Below are positions 1 to 7,240 of a stretch of 64,000 bases of DNA, piece after piece. The DNA is from DASUPK01 sp963815045. GTDB taxonomy: Bacteria; Actinomycetota; Thermoleophilia; Solirubrobacterales; 70-9. The stretch covers positions 496,001 through 560,000 of the forward strand of contig CAWFET010000003.1 in assembly GCA_963815045.1 (NCBI GenBank), given 5' to 3'. Position numbers and translations under genes: made by a program. The stretch's first letter is position 1. Each line of letters begins with the position of its first letter. The notes under the pieces were generated by a model. That model was given only the letters and a program-made list of their open reading frames with translations. It did not search any database and had not been told where the DNA came from.

Positions 1-252
1 CTCAGCGGCGGGACAGCGACGGTCGGCGAGGTGACGCGGGACTTCGGCGTCTCGAAGCCGACCATATCCCGCCACCTCAAGATGCTCGAGGAGGCCGGCG
101 TGGTCTCCCGGGTGATCGACGGGCGTACCCACCGCCTCGCCCTCCGTCCCGAGGCGCTTGCCGAGACCTCCGATTGGATAGAAAGTCAGAGGGCTCGCTG
201 GGAGCGGCTCTTCGACGTCGTCGGCGAGTACCTCGAGGAGCGAAAGGAGTGA
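1..252 (+). CDS. ArsR-family transcriptional regulator (5' truncated by window)
   Basis: The reading frame is open from the first base of the window, so the N-terminus is missing. The visible 83 residues contain a winged helix-turn-helix with recognition helix around VSKPTISRHLKMLEEAG, followed by the wing (VSRVIDGRTHRLAL) and a C-terminal helix. This is the ArsR/SmtB-like layout of regulators that precede AHSA1/SRPBCC genes; no metal-binding cysteines are visible. The next gene starts 3 nt after the stop, so the two are cotranscribed. It is likely an autorepressor of this small operon; the ligand is unknown. Confidence 0.85.
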   Translation, partial: LSGGTATVGEVTRDFGVSKPTISRHLKMLEEAGVVSRVIDGRTHRLALRPEALAETSDWIESQRARWERLFDVVGEYLEERKE

Positions 253-254
253 GG

Positions 255-695
255 GTGGCCGAGGAAGCCGCAAGGGTGGTCCGGATCGAGCGGACGTTCG
301 ATGCGACGGCAGAGGACGTCTTCGACGCCTGGACGAGCGAGGAGGTGATCAGCCGCTGGTTCAGGCCGCGGAGGGGCTGGCGGGAGGCCGACGCCGAGGT
401 GGACCTGCGCATCGGCGGGAAGGTCCGAGTCGTGATGCGAACGCCCGACGGGGAGCCAGTCGAGGCGGGTGGCGAGTACACGCTGATCGAGCGGCCGAAC
501 CGGCTCGCGTTCACCTGGACCTTCGAGGACGACCCCTCCAACGAGCAGATGATCGAGCTGGAGTTCACGGAGCGGGACGGGGTCACCACCGTGGTGTTCG
601 TGAACAGCGGCATCTCCGAGGCGGAGCGCCGGGACGCTCAGTACGAGGGCTGGTCGACCTGCTTCGATGAGATGGAGCGGGTTCTGTCCGGATGA
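255..695 (+). CDS. SRPBCC / AHSA1-domain protein
   Basis: A 146-residue START-like protein of the AHSA1 (activator of Hsp90 ATPase-like) group: it opens with RIERTFDATAEDVFDAWTSEEVISRWF, split here by function into the first strand and helix, and ends with the long C-terminal helix (YEGWSTCFDEMERVL). The GTG at 255 is chosen because AAGGAG lies 6 nt upstream; the GTG at 249 would sit directly on that Shine-Dalgarno. Such proteins bind small hydrophobic ligands in a helix-grip cavity and are usually paired with an ArsR regulator, as here. The stop overlaps the next start by 4 bp. Exact ligand and role are unknown. Confidence 0.82.
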   Translation: MAEEAARVVRIERTFDATAEDVFDAWTSEEVISRWFRPRRGWREADAEVDLRIGGKVRVVMRTPDGEPVEAGGEYTLIERPNRLAFTWTFEDDPSNEQMIELEFTERDGVTTVVFVNSGISEAERRDAQYEGWSTCFDEMERVLSG

Positions 696-1549
696 GGCGG
701 GCAGTCGACATGAGGGTCACCGCCCTCTTCCTGCTCGCGGCCGCGGCGATCGCCTGGGTGGTGACCGTCGACCGGATGCAGGGGATGGACGCCGGGCCCG
801 GGACGGACCTTGGCTCCTTCGGCTGGTTCGCCGGGGTCTGGGTCGTGATGATGGCCGCGATGATGCTGCCCTCGCTGGTGCCGATGGCGGGGGCCTATGC
901 GGCGGAGGCGCGCGGGTCCTCGGCGGACGTCACGCCGCAGTCGCTCCTGCGGACCACCCTGTTCACGGCGGGCTATCTCCTCGCGTGGGCGCTCGTCGGC
1001 GTGGTCGCCTGGCTCGTGTTCAGGGCCGTTCGCTCGCTCGACCTCTCCATTCTGCGGTGGGATCACGGCGGGCGCTACGTCGCCGGGGGCGTGATCGCGT
1101 TCGCCGCCCTCTACGAGTTGACGCCACTGAAGAGGACCTGTCTCCGGCATTGCCGCGACCGCGAGCTCCTGGCCGCGGACTGGCGCGAGGGCGCGGCCGG
1201 AGCGCTTCGCATGGGCCTGGACCAGGGCGCCTACTGCGTCGGCTCGTCGTGGGCGCTGATGGCGGCGCTGTTCGCGCTCGGGGTGATGAGCATCACCTGG
1301 ATGGTCGTGATCGCCGCGCTGATCGTGCTGGAGAAGGTGTTGCCGTGGCGGGAGACGGCCGAGGCCGTCACCGTGGTCGTCCTGCTGGCGCTGGCGATCG
1401 GCGTGGCGTTCTTCCCCGGCCAGCTGCCGGGTCTGACGACCCCCGACTCGGCGGCGGCGATCCGCGCGATGGACTCGATGTCGATGCACGACGCGCCGAT
1501 GCACCAGGCGCCGATGCATCAGACGCCCATGCAGGGCATGAGCCCTTGA
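692..1549 (+). CDS. DUF2182 integral membrane protein with Met/His-rich tail
   Basis: 285 residues, translationally coupled to the SRPBCC gene by an ATGA overlap. The sequence shows a membrane segment near residues 5-25, a conserved VVMMAAMMLPSLVPM stretch, further hydrophobic segments, and the pair CLRHC, which matches the DUF2182 family of predicted metal-binding membrane proteins. The last 26 residues are dominated by Met and His in repeats of the form APMHQ, a composition typical of copper-binding tails; that metal assignment is inference. With its ArsR/SRPBCC neighbours it forms a three-gene operon often seen in actinobacteria. Confidence 0.8.
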   Translation: MRRAVDMRVTALFLLAAAAIAWVVTVDRMQGMDAGPGTDLGSFGWFAGVWVVMMAAMMLPSLVPMAGAYAAEARGSSADVTPQSLLRTTLFTAGYLLAWALVGVVAWLVFRAVRSLDLSILRWDHGGRYVAGGVIAFAALYELTPLKRTCLRHCRDRELLAADWREGAAGALRMGLDQGAYCVGSSWALMAALFALGVMSITWMVVIAALIVLEKVLPWRETAEAVTVVVLLALAIGVAFFPGQLPGLTTPDSAAAIRAMDSMSMHDAPMHQAPMHQTPMQGMSP

Positions 1550-1576
1550 CTTAGAGCGCACTCGAAGTCCTATCTT
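1546..1576 (+). promoter_or_regulatory. MerR-type promoter and operator for merR-AKR operon
   Basis: A -35 TTGACT (1546-1551) and -10 TATCTT (1571-1576) are separated by 19 bp, the elongated spacer characteristic of MerR-activated promoters. Inside the spacer lies the dyad CTTAGAG-CGCA-CTCGAAG (1550-1567), inverted with one mismatch, resembling the CTTAGAG-N4-CTCTAAG operator of AdhR-like aldehyde-sensing MerR proteins. The GTG of merR begins 6 nt after the -10, so the mRNA is probably leaderless. Confidence 0.8.
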
Positions 1577-1582
1577 CGAGGG

Positions 1583-1954
1583 GTGGACTCCACCCTCACC
1601 ATCTCGGACGCGGCGGCCCAGTCGGGCATCAGCGCGCACACGCTGCGCTATTGGGAGCGCGCCGGCCTGCTCCAGCCCGTCAGCCGCAACGGCAGCGGTC
1701 ACCGCCGCTACGCGGGGGAGGACCTGGAGCGGATCAGGTTCCTGACCAAGCTCCGCGCCACCGGGATGCCGATTCGCCAGATCCGCAGGTATGCGGAGCT
1801 GCTGAATGGGGGAGACGACACCAATGAGGAGCGCCTGGCGCTGCTCGAGGAACACCGCAGGGCCGTGAAGGCCCTCCTCGAGGAGACCGCCGGCCACCTC
1901 GAGCTCATCGACTGGAAGATCGACCTCTACCGAGAAAGGCTTGGAAAGAAATGA
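1583..1954 (+). CDS. MerR-family regulator (AdhR-like)
   Basis: A 123-residue regulator with an N-terminal MerR winged helix (ISAHTLRYWERAGLL, then GHRRYAGEDLERI) and a C-terminal coiled-coil dimerisation helix (about residues 75-115). No conserved cysteine is seen, so it belongs with the effector-sensing rather than metal-sensing branch. It starts at GTG 1583, 6 nt after the -10. It overlaps the following aldo/keto reductase by 4 bp, and the operator upstream matches the aldehyde-responsive subgroup; autoregulated induction of the reductase by reactive carbonyls is the likely job. The actual inducer is not shown by the sequence. Confidence 0.88.
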   Translation: MDSTLTISDAAAQSGISAHTLRYWERAGLLQPVSRNGSGHRRYAGEDLERIRFLTKLRATGMPIRQIRRYAELLNGGDDTNEERLALLEEHRRAVKALLEETAGHLELIDWKIDLYRERLGKK

Positions 1955-2940
1955 AGAAGCGCAACCTGGGTGACCTGGAAGTCTCGGAGATCGGACTCGG
2001 CTGCATGGGCATGTCCGCCTTCTACGGCGAGACCGATCTGGACGAGTCGGAGGCGACCATCAAGCGCGCCCTCGAGCTCGGCATCGACTTCCTCGACACC
2101 GCGCAGATCTACGGCCCGCTCACCAACGAGGAGCTGGTCGGCAAGGCGATCGAGGGCAAGCGCGACCAGTACGTGATCGCGTCCAAGTTCCAGCGCAGCC
2201 TGGACGGCACGGTCGCCGGCGACATGTCGACGCTCGGCAAGATCGACGGCTCGCCCGAGAACGTCCGCAAGACCATCGACGGGACGCTCCAGCGGCTGGG
2301 AATCGACCAGATCGACCTCTACTACCAGCACCGGGTCGACCCGAACGTGGAGATCGAGGAGACGGTCGGCGCGATGGCGGAGCTGGTCGAGGCCGGCAAG
2401 GTGAAGCACCTCGGACTGAGCGAGGCAGCGCCGGAGACGATTCGCCGCGCGCACGCCGTTCATCCGATCACCGCGCTGCAGACGGAGTTCTCGGTGTTCG
2501 CGCGCGAGCCGGAGGCCGAGATCCTGCCGACCTGCCGGGAGCTCGGGATCGGCTTTGTCGCCTACTCACCGCTCGGCCGCGGATTCCTCTCGGGTCGCTT
2601 CAACTCCCCGGAGGAGCTGGACGAGGGCGACTTCCGCCGCTCGCAGCCGCGTTTCCAGGGCGAGAACCTGGAGGCGAACATGAGGATCGTCGCGAAGCTC
2701 CGCGAGATCGCCGAGGAGAAGGACATCACCCCGGCGCAGCTGGCCCTCGCCTGGGTGCTGGCCCAGGGCGAGGACATCGTCCCGATTCCGGGGACGAAGC
2801 GCCGCAAGTACCTCGAGGAGAACGCGGCCGCCGCGGACATCGACCTCACCGACGAAGAACTCGCGCGCATCGACGAGGAGCTTCCCGAGGTCTCCGGCGA
2901 GCGCTACGAGGAGACCGGCATGGCGGCGGTGAACCTCTAG
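1951..2940 (+). CDS. Aldo/keto reductase
   Basis: 329 residues with the complete AKR barrel: GLGCMGMSAFYG near the N-terminus, the catalytic set Asp/Tyr (FLDTAQIYGP), Lys (VIASKFQ) and His (YYQHRVD), and the NADP-binding C-terminal motif IPGTKRRKYLEENAAA. It reduces aldehydes or ketones with NADPH in the cytoplasm. The ATG overlaps the merR stop, so expression is coupled to the MerR regulator, consistent with detoxification of reactive carbonyls. The physiological substrate cannot be read from sequence; it belongs to the AKR13-like group common in actinobacteria. Confidence 0.93.
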   Translation: MKKRNLGDLEVSEIGLGCMGMSAFYGETDLDESEATIKRALELGIDFLDTAQIYGPLTNEELVGKAIEGKRDQYVIASKFQRSLDGTVAGDMSTLGKIDGSPENVRKTIDGTLQRLGIDQIDLYYQHRVDPNVEIEETVGAMAELVEAGKVKHLGLSEAAPETIRRAHAVHPITALQTEFSVFAREPEAEILPTCRELGIGFVAYSPLGRGFLSGRFNSPEELDEGDFRRSQPRFQGENLEANMRIVAKLREIAEEKDITPAQLALAWVLAQGEDIVPIPGTKRRKYLEENAAAADIDLTDEELARIDEELPEVSGERYEETGMAAVNL

Positions 2941-2949
2941 GCGGTCGCG

Positions 2950-3336
2950 TCACTCCGATTCGAGGGCGGCCCGCGCGTCGTCCCGGTCGCGGTAGACGTC
3001 GAACCTGACGATGAGCCCGTCCCGGAAGGTCCAGAGGTGGGCTCCGGTGGCCTCCATCTGCACGCCGCTCTCCTTGCCCCTGCCCCGCCAGCGAATGAGC
3101 GCGAGGATCCGATCGCCCCTCTGTGCGAGCTCGTCCAGCTCGATGACGAGCGGCCGCTCCCACGCGCTCAGCCAATCGGCCAGGGTGGTGGCGACGGCGT
3201 CGCGCCCGCTCGCCCGCATCGGCTCGCCCATGCCGAAAGTGTCCATCTCGACGTCGGCGTCCCAGATGTCGCCGCGCGAGTAGTCGCCCCGCGCCCACTC
3301 CGCGTAGAGCTGCTCCAGCTTCTCCCGCTCCGTCAA
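2950..3336 (-). CDS. SnoaL-like / NTF2-fold protein
   Basis: A 128-residue protein with the cone-shaped NTF2-like fold pattern: N-terminal helix (EKLEQLYAEWARGDY), a hydrophobic strand with WDADVEMDTFG, and C-terminal strands ending HLWTFRDGLIVRFDVYRDRD. This family includes polyketide cyclases, ketosteroid isomerases and ligand-binding proteins; no catalytic residue set allows a choice. The start is a TTG overlapping the rpiA stop (TTGA), so it is translated from the same message as rpiA. A metabolic link to the pentose phosphate genes is not obvious. Confidence 0.72.
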   Translation of the reverse strand: MTEREKLEQLYAEWARGDYSRGDIWDADVEMDTFGMGEPMRASGRDAVATTLADWLSAWERPLVIELDELAQRGDRILALIRWRGRGKESGVQMEATGAHLWTFRDGLIVRFDVYRDRDDARAALESE

Positions 3337-4013
3337 CTGCGCTCGACCGAGCCACCCCGGCCGACGAGCACCGCGCTGACCATCCCCGACGGGAACAGGC
3401 CGTGATCGACCACACCCGGCATCACCGAGAGCCGCGCGGCGAGCTCACCCGGCTGGTGCACAGGCCCGGTGTAGTCGGCGATCACCCCGGCGTCGGGACT
3501 GGGCGGGGTGTCCGGGCGGATCGAGACCTCCCCGAGCTCGTCGGCGATGCGCGCCAGCGTCGAGGCGAGGCCGAATTTCGAGAGCTCGAGCGGGATCGGC
3601 GCGGCGATCTTCTCGACGGTCTTGGAGGAGTCCGCGATCACCACGAACCGCTCGGCGGTGGCCGCGACGATCTTCTCCCGGGTGTGGGCGCCCCCTCCTC
3701 CCTTGACAAGCCAATGATCGGGCGCGACCTGGTCGGCGCCGTCGATCGCGATATCGAGGCGGTCGAGCCTGTCGAAATCCTCCACCGGGATACCGAGCTC
3801 GCGGGCCTGATCCTCAGTGGCGACCGAGGTGGCCACGCAGCGGATGTCTCGGACTCCGCGAGCCGCGATCGCTGGCAGGAGGTGCGCAACCGTCGAGCCC
3901 GTGCCGAGGCCCACCTTCATGCCATCGGAGACCAGCTCGGCGGCGGCCTCCGCGGCGAGCTTCTTCTCGGAATCGAGGTTTGGGTCGGCCACTGCCGGGA
4001 GCAGACTAGTCAT
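3333..4013 (-). CDS. rpiA: Ribose-5-phosphate isomerase A
   Basis: 226 residues with the RpiA signatures: GLGTGSTVAHLLPA (phosphate loop), DIAIDGADQV, and LVKGGGGAHTREKIVA, which carries the catalytic Asp/Lys region, then IADSSKTVEKI. It interconverts ribose-5-phosphate and ribulose-5-phosphate in the non-oxidative pentose phosphate pathway. It is divergent from tkt-tal, completing that pathway locally. Start choice is uncertain: ATG 4013 lies only 12 bp from the tkt start, while an in-frame GTG at 3992 gives a 219-residue protein and follows a TAGTCT hexamer (4008-4003) by 10 nt. Function is secure. Confidence 0.95.
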   Translation of the reverse strand: MTSLLPAVADPNLDSEKKLAAEAAAELVSDGMKVGLGTGSTVAHLLPAIAARGVRDIRCVATSVATEDQARELGIPVEDFDRLDRLDIAIDGADQVAPDHWLVKGGGGAHTREKIVAATAERFVVIADSSKTVEKIAAPIPLELSKFGLASTLARIADELGEVSIRPDTPPSPDAGVIADYTGPVHQPGELAARLSVMPGVVDHGLFPSGMVSAVLVGRGGSVERS

Positions 4014-4018
4014 AGGAT
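4003..4018. promoter_or_regulatory. Divergent rpiA/tkt promoter core
   Basis: On the plus strand TAGGAT (4013-4018) ends 7 nt before the tkt ATG at 4026, a leaderless arrangement. On the minus strand TAGTCT (4008-4003) precedes the alternative rpiA GTG at 3992. The tkt -10 overlaps the annotated rpiA ATG codon, so both transcripts must initiate within about 30 bp. No convincing -35 is visible. Confidence 0.5.
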
Positions 4019-4025
4019 CGTGGAG

Positions 4026-6086
4026 ATGGCGACTACAGCCGACCGGCAGACGGACATCGACGAGCTCTGCATCAACACCATCAGGACGCTCTCGATGGAC
4101 GCCATCCAGAAGGCGAACTCCGGGCACCCGGGAACGCCGATGGCGCTCGCGCCTCTCGCCTACGTCCTCTGGCAGCGGTACCTGCGCTTCGACCCCCAGG
4201 ACCCGATCTGGCCGAACCGCGACCGCTTCGTCCTCTCGGCAGGCCACGCCTCGATGCTGCTCTACTCGCTCCTCTATCTGACGGGCGTGAGAGCGGTCGA
4301 TCCCGACTACGAGGTTGAGGGAACGCTGGCCGTCAGCCTCGACGACATCAAGGCGTTCCGCCAGCTCGACTCCAAGTGCCCGGGCCACCCCGAGTACCGC
4401 TGGACGTCCGGGGTCGAGACCACCACCGGCCCTCTGGGCCAGGGAATCGCGACCAGCGTCGGCATGGCGGTCGCTTCGCTCTGGCAGGCCGCCTACTTCA
4501 ACGGCCCGGACGCCGAGCTCTTCGACTTTGACGTCTACGCCATCGCCGGCGACGGCTGCCTGATGGAAGGCGTCTCGAACGAGGCTGCGTCGTTCGCGGG
4601 GCACCAGCGGCTCTCCAACCTCTGCTGGATCTACGACAACAACCACATCTCGATCGACGGGCACACCTCGATCACGTACTCGGACGACGTGCAGGCGCGC
4701 TTCCAGGGCTACCAGTGGAACGTGACCACGATCGAGGATGCGAACAGCCTGGACGAGATCGCGCGCGCGTTCGACAACTTCAAGGCAGAGCCGGAGCGGC
4801 CGACGCTGATCATCATCAACTCGCACATCGGCTACGGAGCGCCACACAAGCAGGACACCGCGGAGGCCCATGGCGAGCCACTCGGCGACGAGGAGGTTCG
4901 GGAGACCAAGCAGTTCTACGGCTGGCCCGAGGACGCGGAGTTCCTGGTCCCGGACGGGGTGAAGGAGCACTTCGCCGAGGGGATGGGCAAGCGCGGGGCG
5001 GAGCTGAGCGGCGAGTGGAAGGAGCTCTTCGGGAGATACCGCTCCGATGAGCCCGAGAAGGCCGCCCGTTGGGAGGCGATGCAGCGCCGCGAGCTCCCGG
5101 AGGGCTGGGACGCGGACATCCCCAGCTTCGAGCCGGACGAGAAGGGCACGGCCACGCGGAAAGCCTCGAACAAGGTCGAGAACGCCGTCGCGGCCCGGGT
5201 TCCGTGGCTCCTCGCCGGCGCGGCCGACCTGACCGGCTCGAACTCCGTCGAGCTGGAGGACAGTGAGCCCTTCGAGCCGGACACTCGCGAGGGGCGCCAG
5301 TTCCACTACGGCATCCGGGAGCACGAGTCGGCCGCGATCTCGAACGGGCTCTCGCTCTCGAAGATGCGGCCGCTGTGGTCGACCTACCTGACCTTCTCCG
5401 ACTACGCCCGTCCGGCGATCCGGCTCTCCTCGCTCATGGAGCTGCCGGTCATCCACCTCTTCACCCACGACTCGATCGGTCTCGGCGAGGACGGCCCGAC
5501 CCATCAGCCAGTGGAGCAGCTCGCCTCGCTGCGCGCGATCCCCGGGCTCGACGTGATCCGTCCCTGCGACGCCAACGAGGTCGCGGAGGCCTGGCGGGCG
5601 GCGATGGACCGTCACCACCAGCCCGTGGCCCTCGTCCTCACCCGCCAGGATGTCCCGATTCTGGATCGCACCAAGTACGCCTCGGCCGATGGCCTGCGGC
5701 GCGGCGGCTATGTGCTCGCCGACGCCGAGGGAGAGCCGGAGGTGATCCTGATCGCCACAGGCAGTGAGGTCGCCCTGGCCGTCCAGGCCCATGAGCAGCT
5801 CATCTCGGACGGGATCGCCTCCCGCGTCGTCAGCCTGCCCTGCTGGGAGCTCTTCGAGCGCCAGGAGAAGAGCTACCGGGACGAGGTGCTGCCGCCCGCG
5901 ATCACGGCCCGGGTTTCCGTCGAGGAGGCCTCTACCCTCGGTTGGGACCGCTTCGTGGGCCCGGAGGGAGCGAGGATCGGAATGCACACCTTCGGCTCAT
6001 CGGCGCCGCTGAAGGACGTACAGACCAAGTTCGGCTTCACCCCAGACAAAGTGGCCGAGACGGCCAAGGAGGTACTCGGACGATGA
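4026..6086 (+). CDS. tkt: Transketolase
   Basis: 686 residues, the normal length for bacterial transketolase. The N-terminal thiamine diphosphate region shows KANSGHPGTPMALAPLAYVLW, the GDGCLMEG...N metal/ThDP motif and the histidines of GHASMLLYSLL; the pyrimidine domain carries REHESAAISNG and YLTFSDYARPAIRL, and HDSIGLGEDGPTHQP is the substrate loop. It transfers two-carbon ketol units between sugar phosphates. The stop overlaps the tal ATG by 4 bp, so tkt and tal form one operon; the -10 TAGGAT 7 nt upstream suggests a leaderless message. Confidence 0.97.
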   Translation: MATTADRQTDIDELCINTIRTLSMDAIQKANSGHPGTPMALAPLAYVLWQRYLRFDPQDPIWPNRDRFVLSAGHASMLLYSLLYLTGVRAVDPDYEVEGTLAVSLDDIKAFRQLDSKCPGHPEYRWTSGVETTTGPLGQGIATSVGMAVASLWQAAYFNGPDAELFDFDVYAIAGDGCLMEGVSNEAASFAGHQRLSNLCWIYDNNHISIDGHTSITYSDDVQARFQGYQWNVTTIEDANSLDEIARAFDNFKAEPERPTLIIINSHIGYGAPHKQDTAEAHGEPLGDEEVRETKQFYGWPEDAEFLVPDGVKEHFAEGMGKRGAELSGEWKELFGRYRSDEPEKAARWEAMQRRELPEGWDADIPSFEPDEKGTATRKASNKVENAVAARVPWLLAGAADLTGSNSVELEDSEPFEPDTREGRQFHYGIREHESAAISNGLSLSKMRPLWSTYLTFSDYARPAIRLSSLMELPVIHLFTHDSIGLGEDGPTHQPVEQLASLRAIPGLDVIRPCDANEVAEAWRAAMDRHHQPVALVLTRQDVPILDRTKYASADGLRRGGYVLADAEGEPEVILIATGSEVALAVQAHEQLISDGIASRVVSLPCWELFERQEKSYRDEVLPPAITARVSVEEASTLGWDRFVGPEGARIGMHTFGSSAPLKDVQTKFGFTPDKVAETAKEVLGR

Positions 6087-7159
6087 CGCCCACGCAGGAG
6101 CTCCACGACCTGGGCCAGAGCCTCTGGCTCGACAACATCACCCGGACGATGCTCGACGACGGGACGGAGCAGGGCTACATCGACGACCTCAACATCACCG
6201 GCCAGACCTCGAACCCGACGATCTTCGACAAGGCGATCAGCGGCGGCGACGCCTACGACGAGCAGATCGCCGAGCTGCGCGAGAAGGGGATGGAGGCCGA
6301 GGACATCTTCTTCGAGCTGGCACTGGCCGACGTCACCCGCGCGGCGAAGATGTTCGCGCCGATCCACAGGGAGACCGACCGGATGGACGGCTGGGTCTCG
6401 CTGGAGGTCTCGCCGACCCTCGCCTATGACACCCAGGGCACCGTTCAGCAGGCCGCCGACCTTCACGGCCGCGCCGAGGAGAACAACTTCATCAAGATCC
6501 CCGGGACGCCCGAGGGCCTCCCCGCCATCGAGGAGTCGATCTTCGCCGGCGTGCCGATCAACGTCACGCTGCTGATGTCGACCGACCAGACGATGGCCGC
6601 GGCCGATGCCTACATGAAGGGCATCGAGCGCCGGATCGAGGCTGGCCTCGATCCCGATGTGCCGTCGGTGCTCTCCCTCTTCATCAGCCGCTGGGATGTC
6701 GCCGTCCACGACGATGTGCCCGACGAGTTGAAGAACACCCTCGGGGTCGCCGTCGGCAAGGCGACCTACGCGGCCTGGATGGAGATGCGGGAGTCCGAGC
6801 GCTGGAAGGGCCTCGAGGAGAAGGGCGCCCGCCTGCAGCGCCTGCTCTTCGCCAGCACCGGGACCAAGGACGAGAAGGCCTCGGACACGCTCTACATCGA
6901 GGCGTTCGCTGCCCCCGACACGATCAACACGATGCCCGACAAGACCCTGAAGGCCTTCGCGGACCACGGCAATGTCGGCGATCCGCTGCCGGCCGACGGC
7001 GGCGACGCCGACGAGGTCTTCAAGGCGCACCAGGAGCAGGGCATCGACACCGACGCGCTCGGCCTGAAGCTGCAGGAGGACGGGGCGGATGCCTTCGTCA
7101 AGTCCTGGAACGAGCTGCTCGAGACGATCAAGTCCGAGTCCGAGCGCCTGGCCGCGTAG
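6083..7159 (+). CDS. tal: Transaldolase
   Basis: 358 residues of the actinobacterial transaldolase type. Visible landmarks are the N-terminal SLWLDNITR and TSNPTIFDKAI, the strand WVSLEVSPTLAYDT, and the Schiff-base lysine in NNFIKIPGTPEGLPAI, followed by GVPINVTLLMS. It transfers a dihydroxyacetone unit between sedoheptulose-7-phosphate and glyceraldehyde-3-phosphate. The ATG overlaps the tkt stop (ATGA), so translation is coupled. The protein is a separate tal, not a tal-pgi fusion; pgi follows after the beta-helix gene. Confidence 0.96.
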   Translation: MTPTQELHDLGQSLWLDNITRTMLDDGTEQGYIDDLNITGQTSNPTIFDKAISGGDAYDEQIAELREKGMEAEDIFFELALADVTRAAKMFAPIHRETDRMDGWVSLEVSPTLAYDTQGTVQQAADLHGRAEENNFIKIPGTPEGLPAIEESIFAGVPINVTLLMSTDQTMAAADAYMKGIERRIEAGLDPDVPSVLSLFISRWDVAVHDDVPDELKNTLGVAVGKATYAAWMEMRESERWKGLEEKGARLQRLLFASTGTKDEKASDTLYIEAFAAPDTINTMPDKTLKAFADHGNVGDPLPADGGDADEVFKAHQEQGIDTDALGLKLQEDGADAFVKSWNELLETIKSESERLAA

Positions 7160-7180
7160 CCGATTGAGCTAGTCGCCGTT

Positions 7181-7196
7181 CGGCCGCCCCCGGCCG
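7181..7196 (+). terminator. GC-rich hairpin after tal
   Basis: CGGCCG-CCCC-CGGCCG gives a 6-bp all-GC stem with a 4-nt loop, 21 nt after the tal stop. There is no T tract, so it would be at best a weak or Rho-assisted terminator. It separates tal from the promoter of the next gene (possible -10 TACGGT at 7201-7206). Confidence 0.35.
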
Positions 7197-7240
7197 GTGA
7201 TACGGTCCGGCTTCCATCGACTTCCATAGGGGGAGGTCCG

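Noticed and set aside
3333..5987. An 884-codon minus-strand open frame across tkt and rpiA
   Set aside because: Only its last 226 codons, from ATG 4013, encode RpiA. The rest is antisense to transketolase and lacks any family motif; such long antisense frames are common at this GC content.
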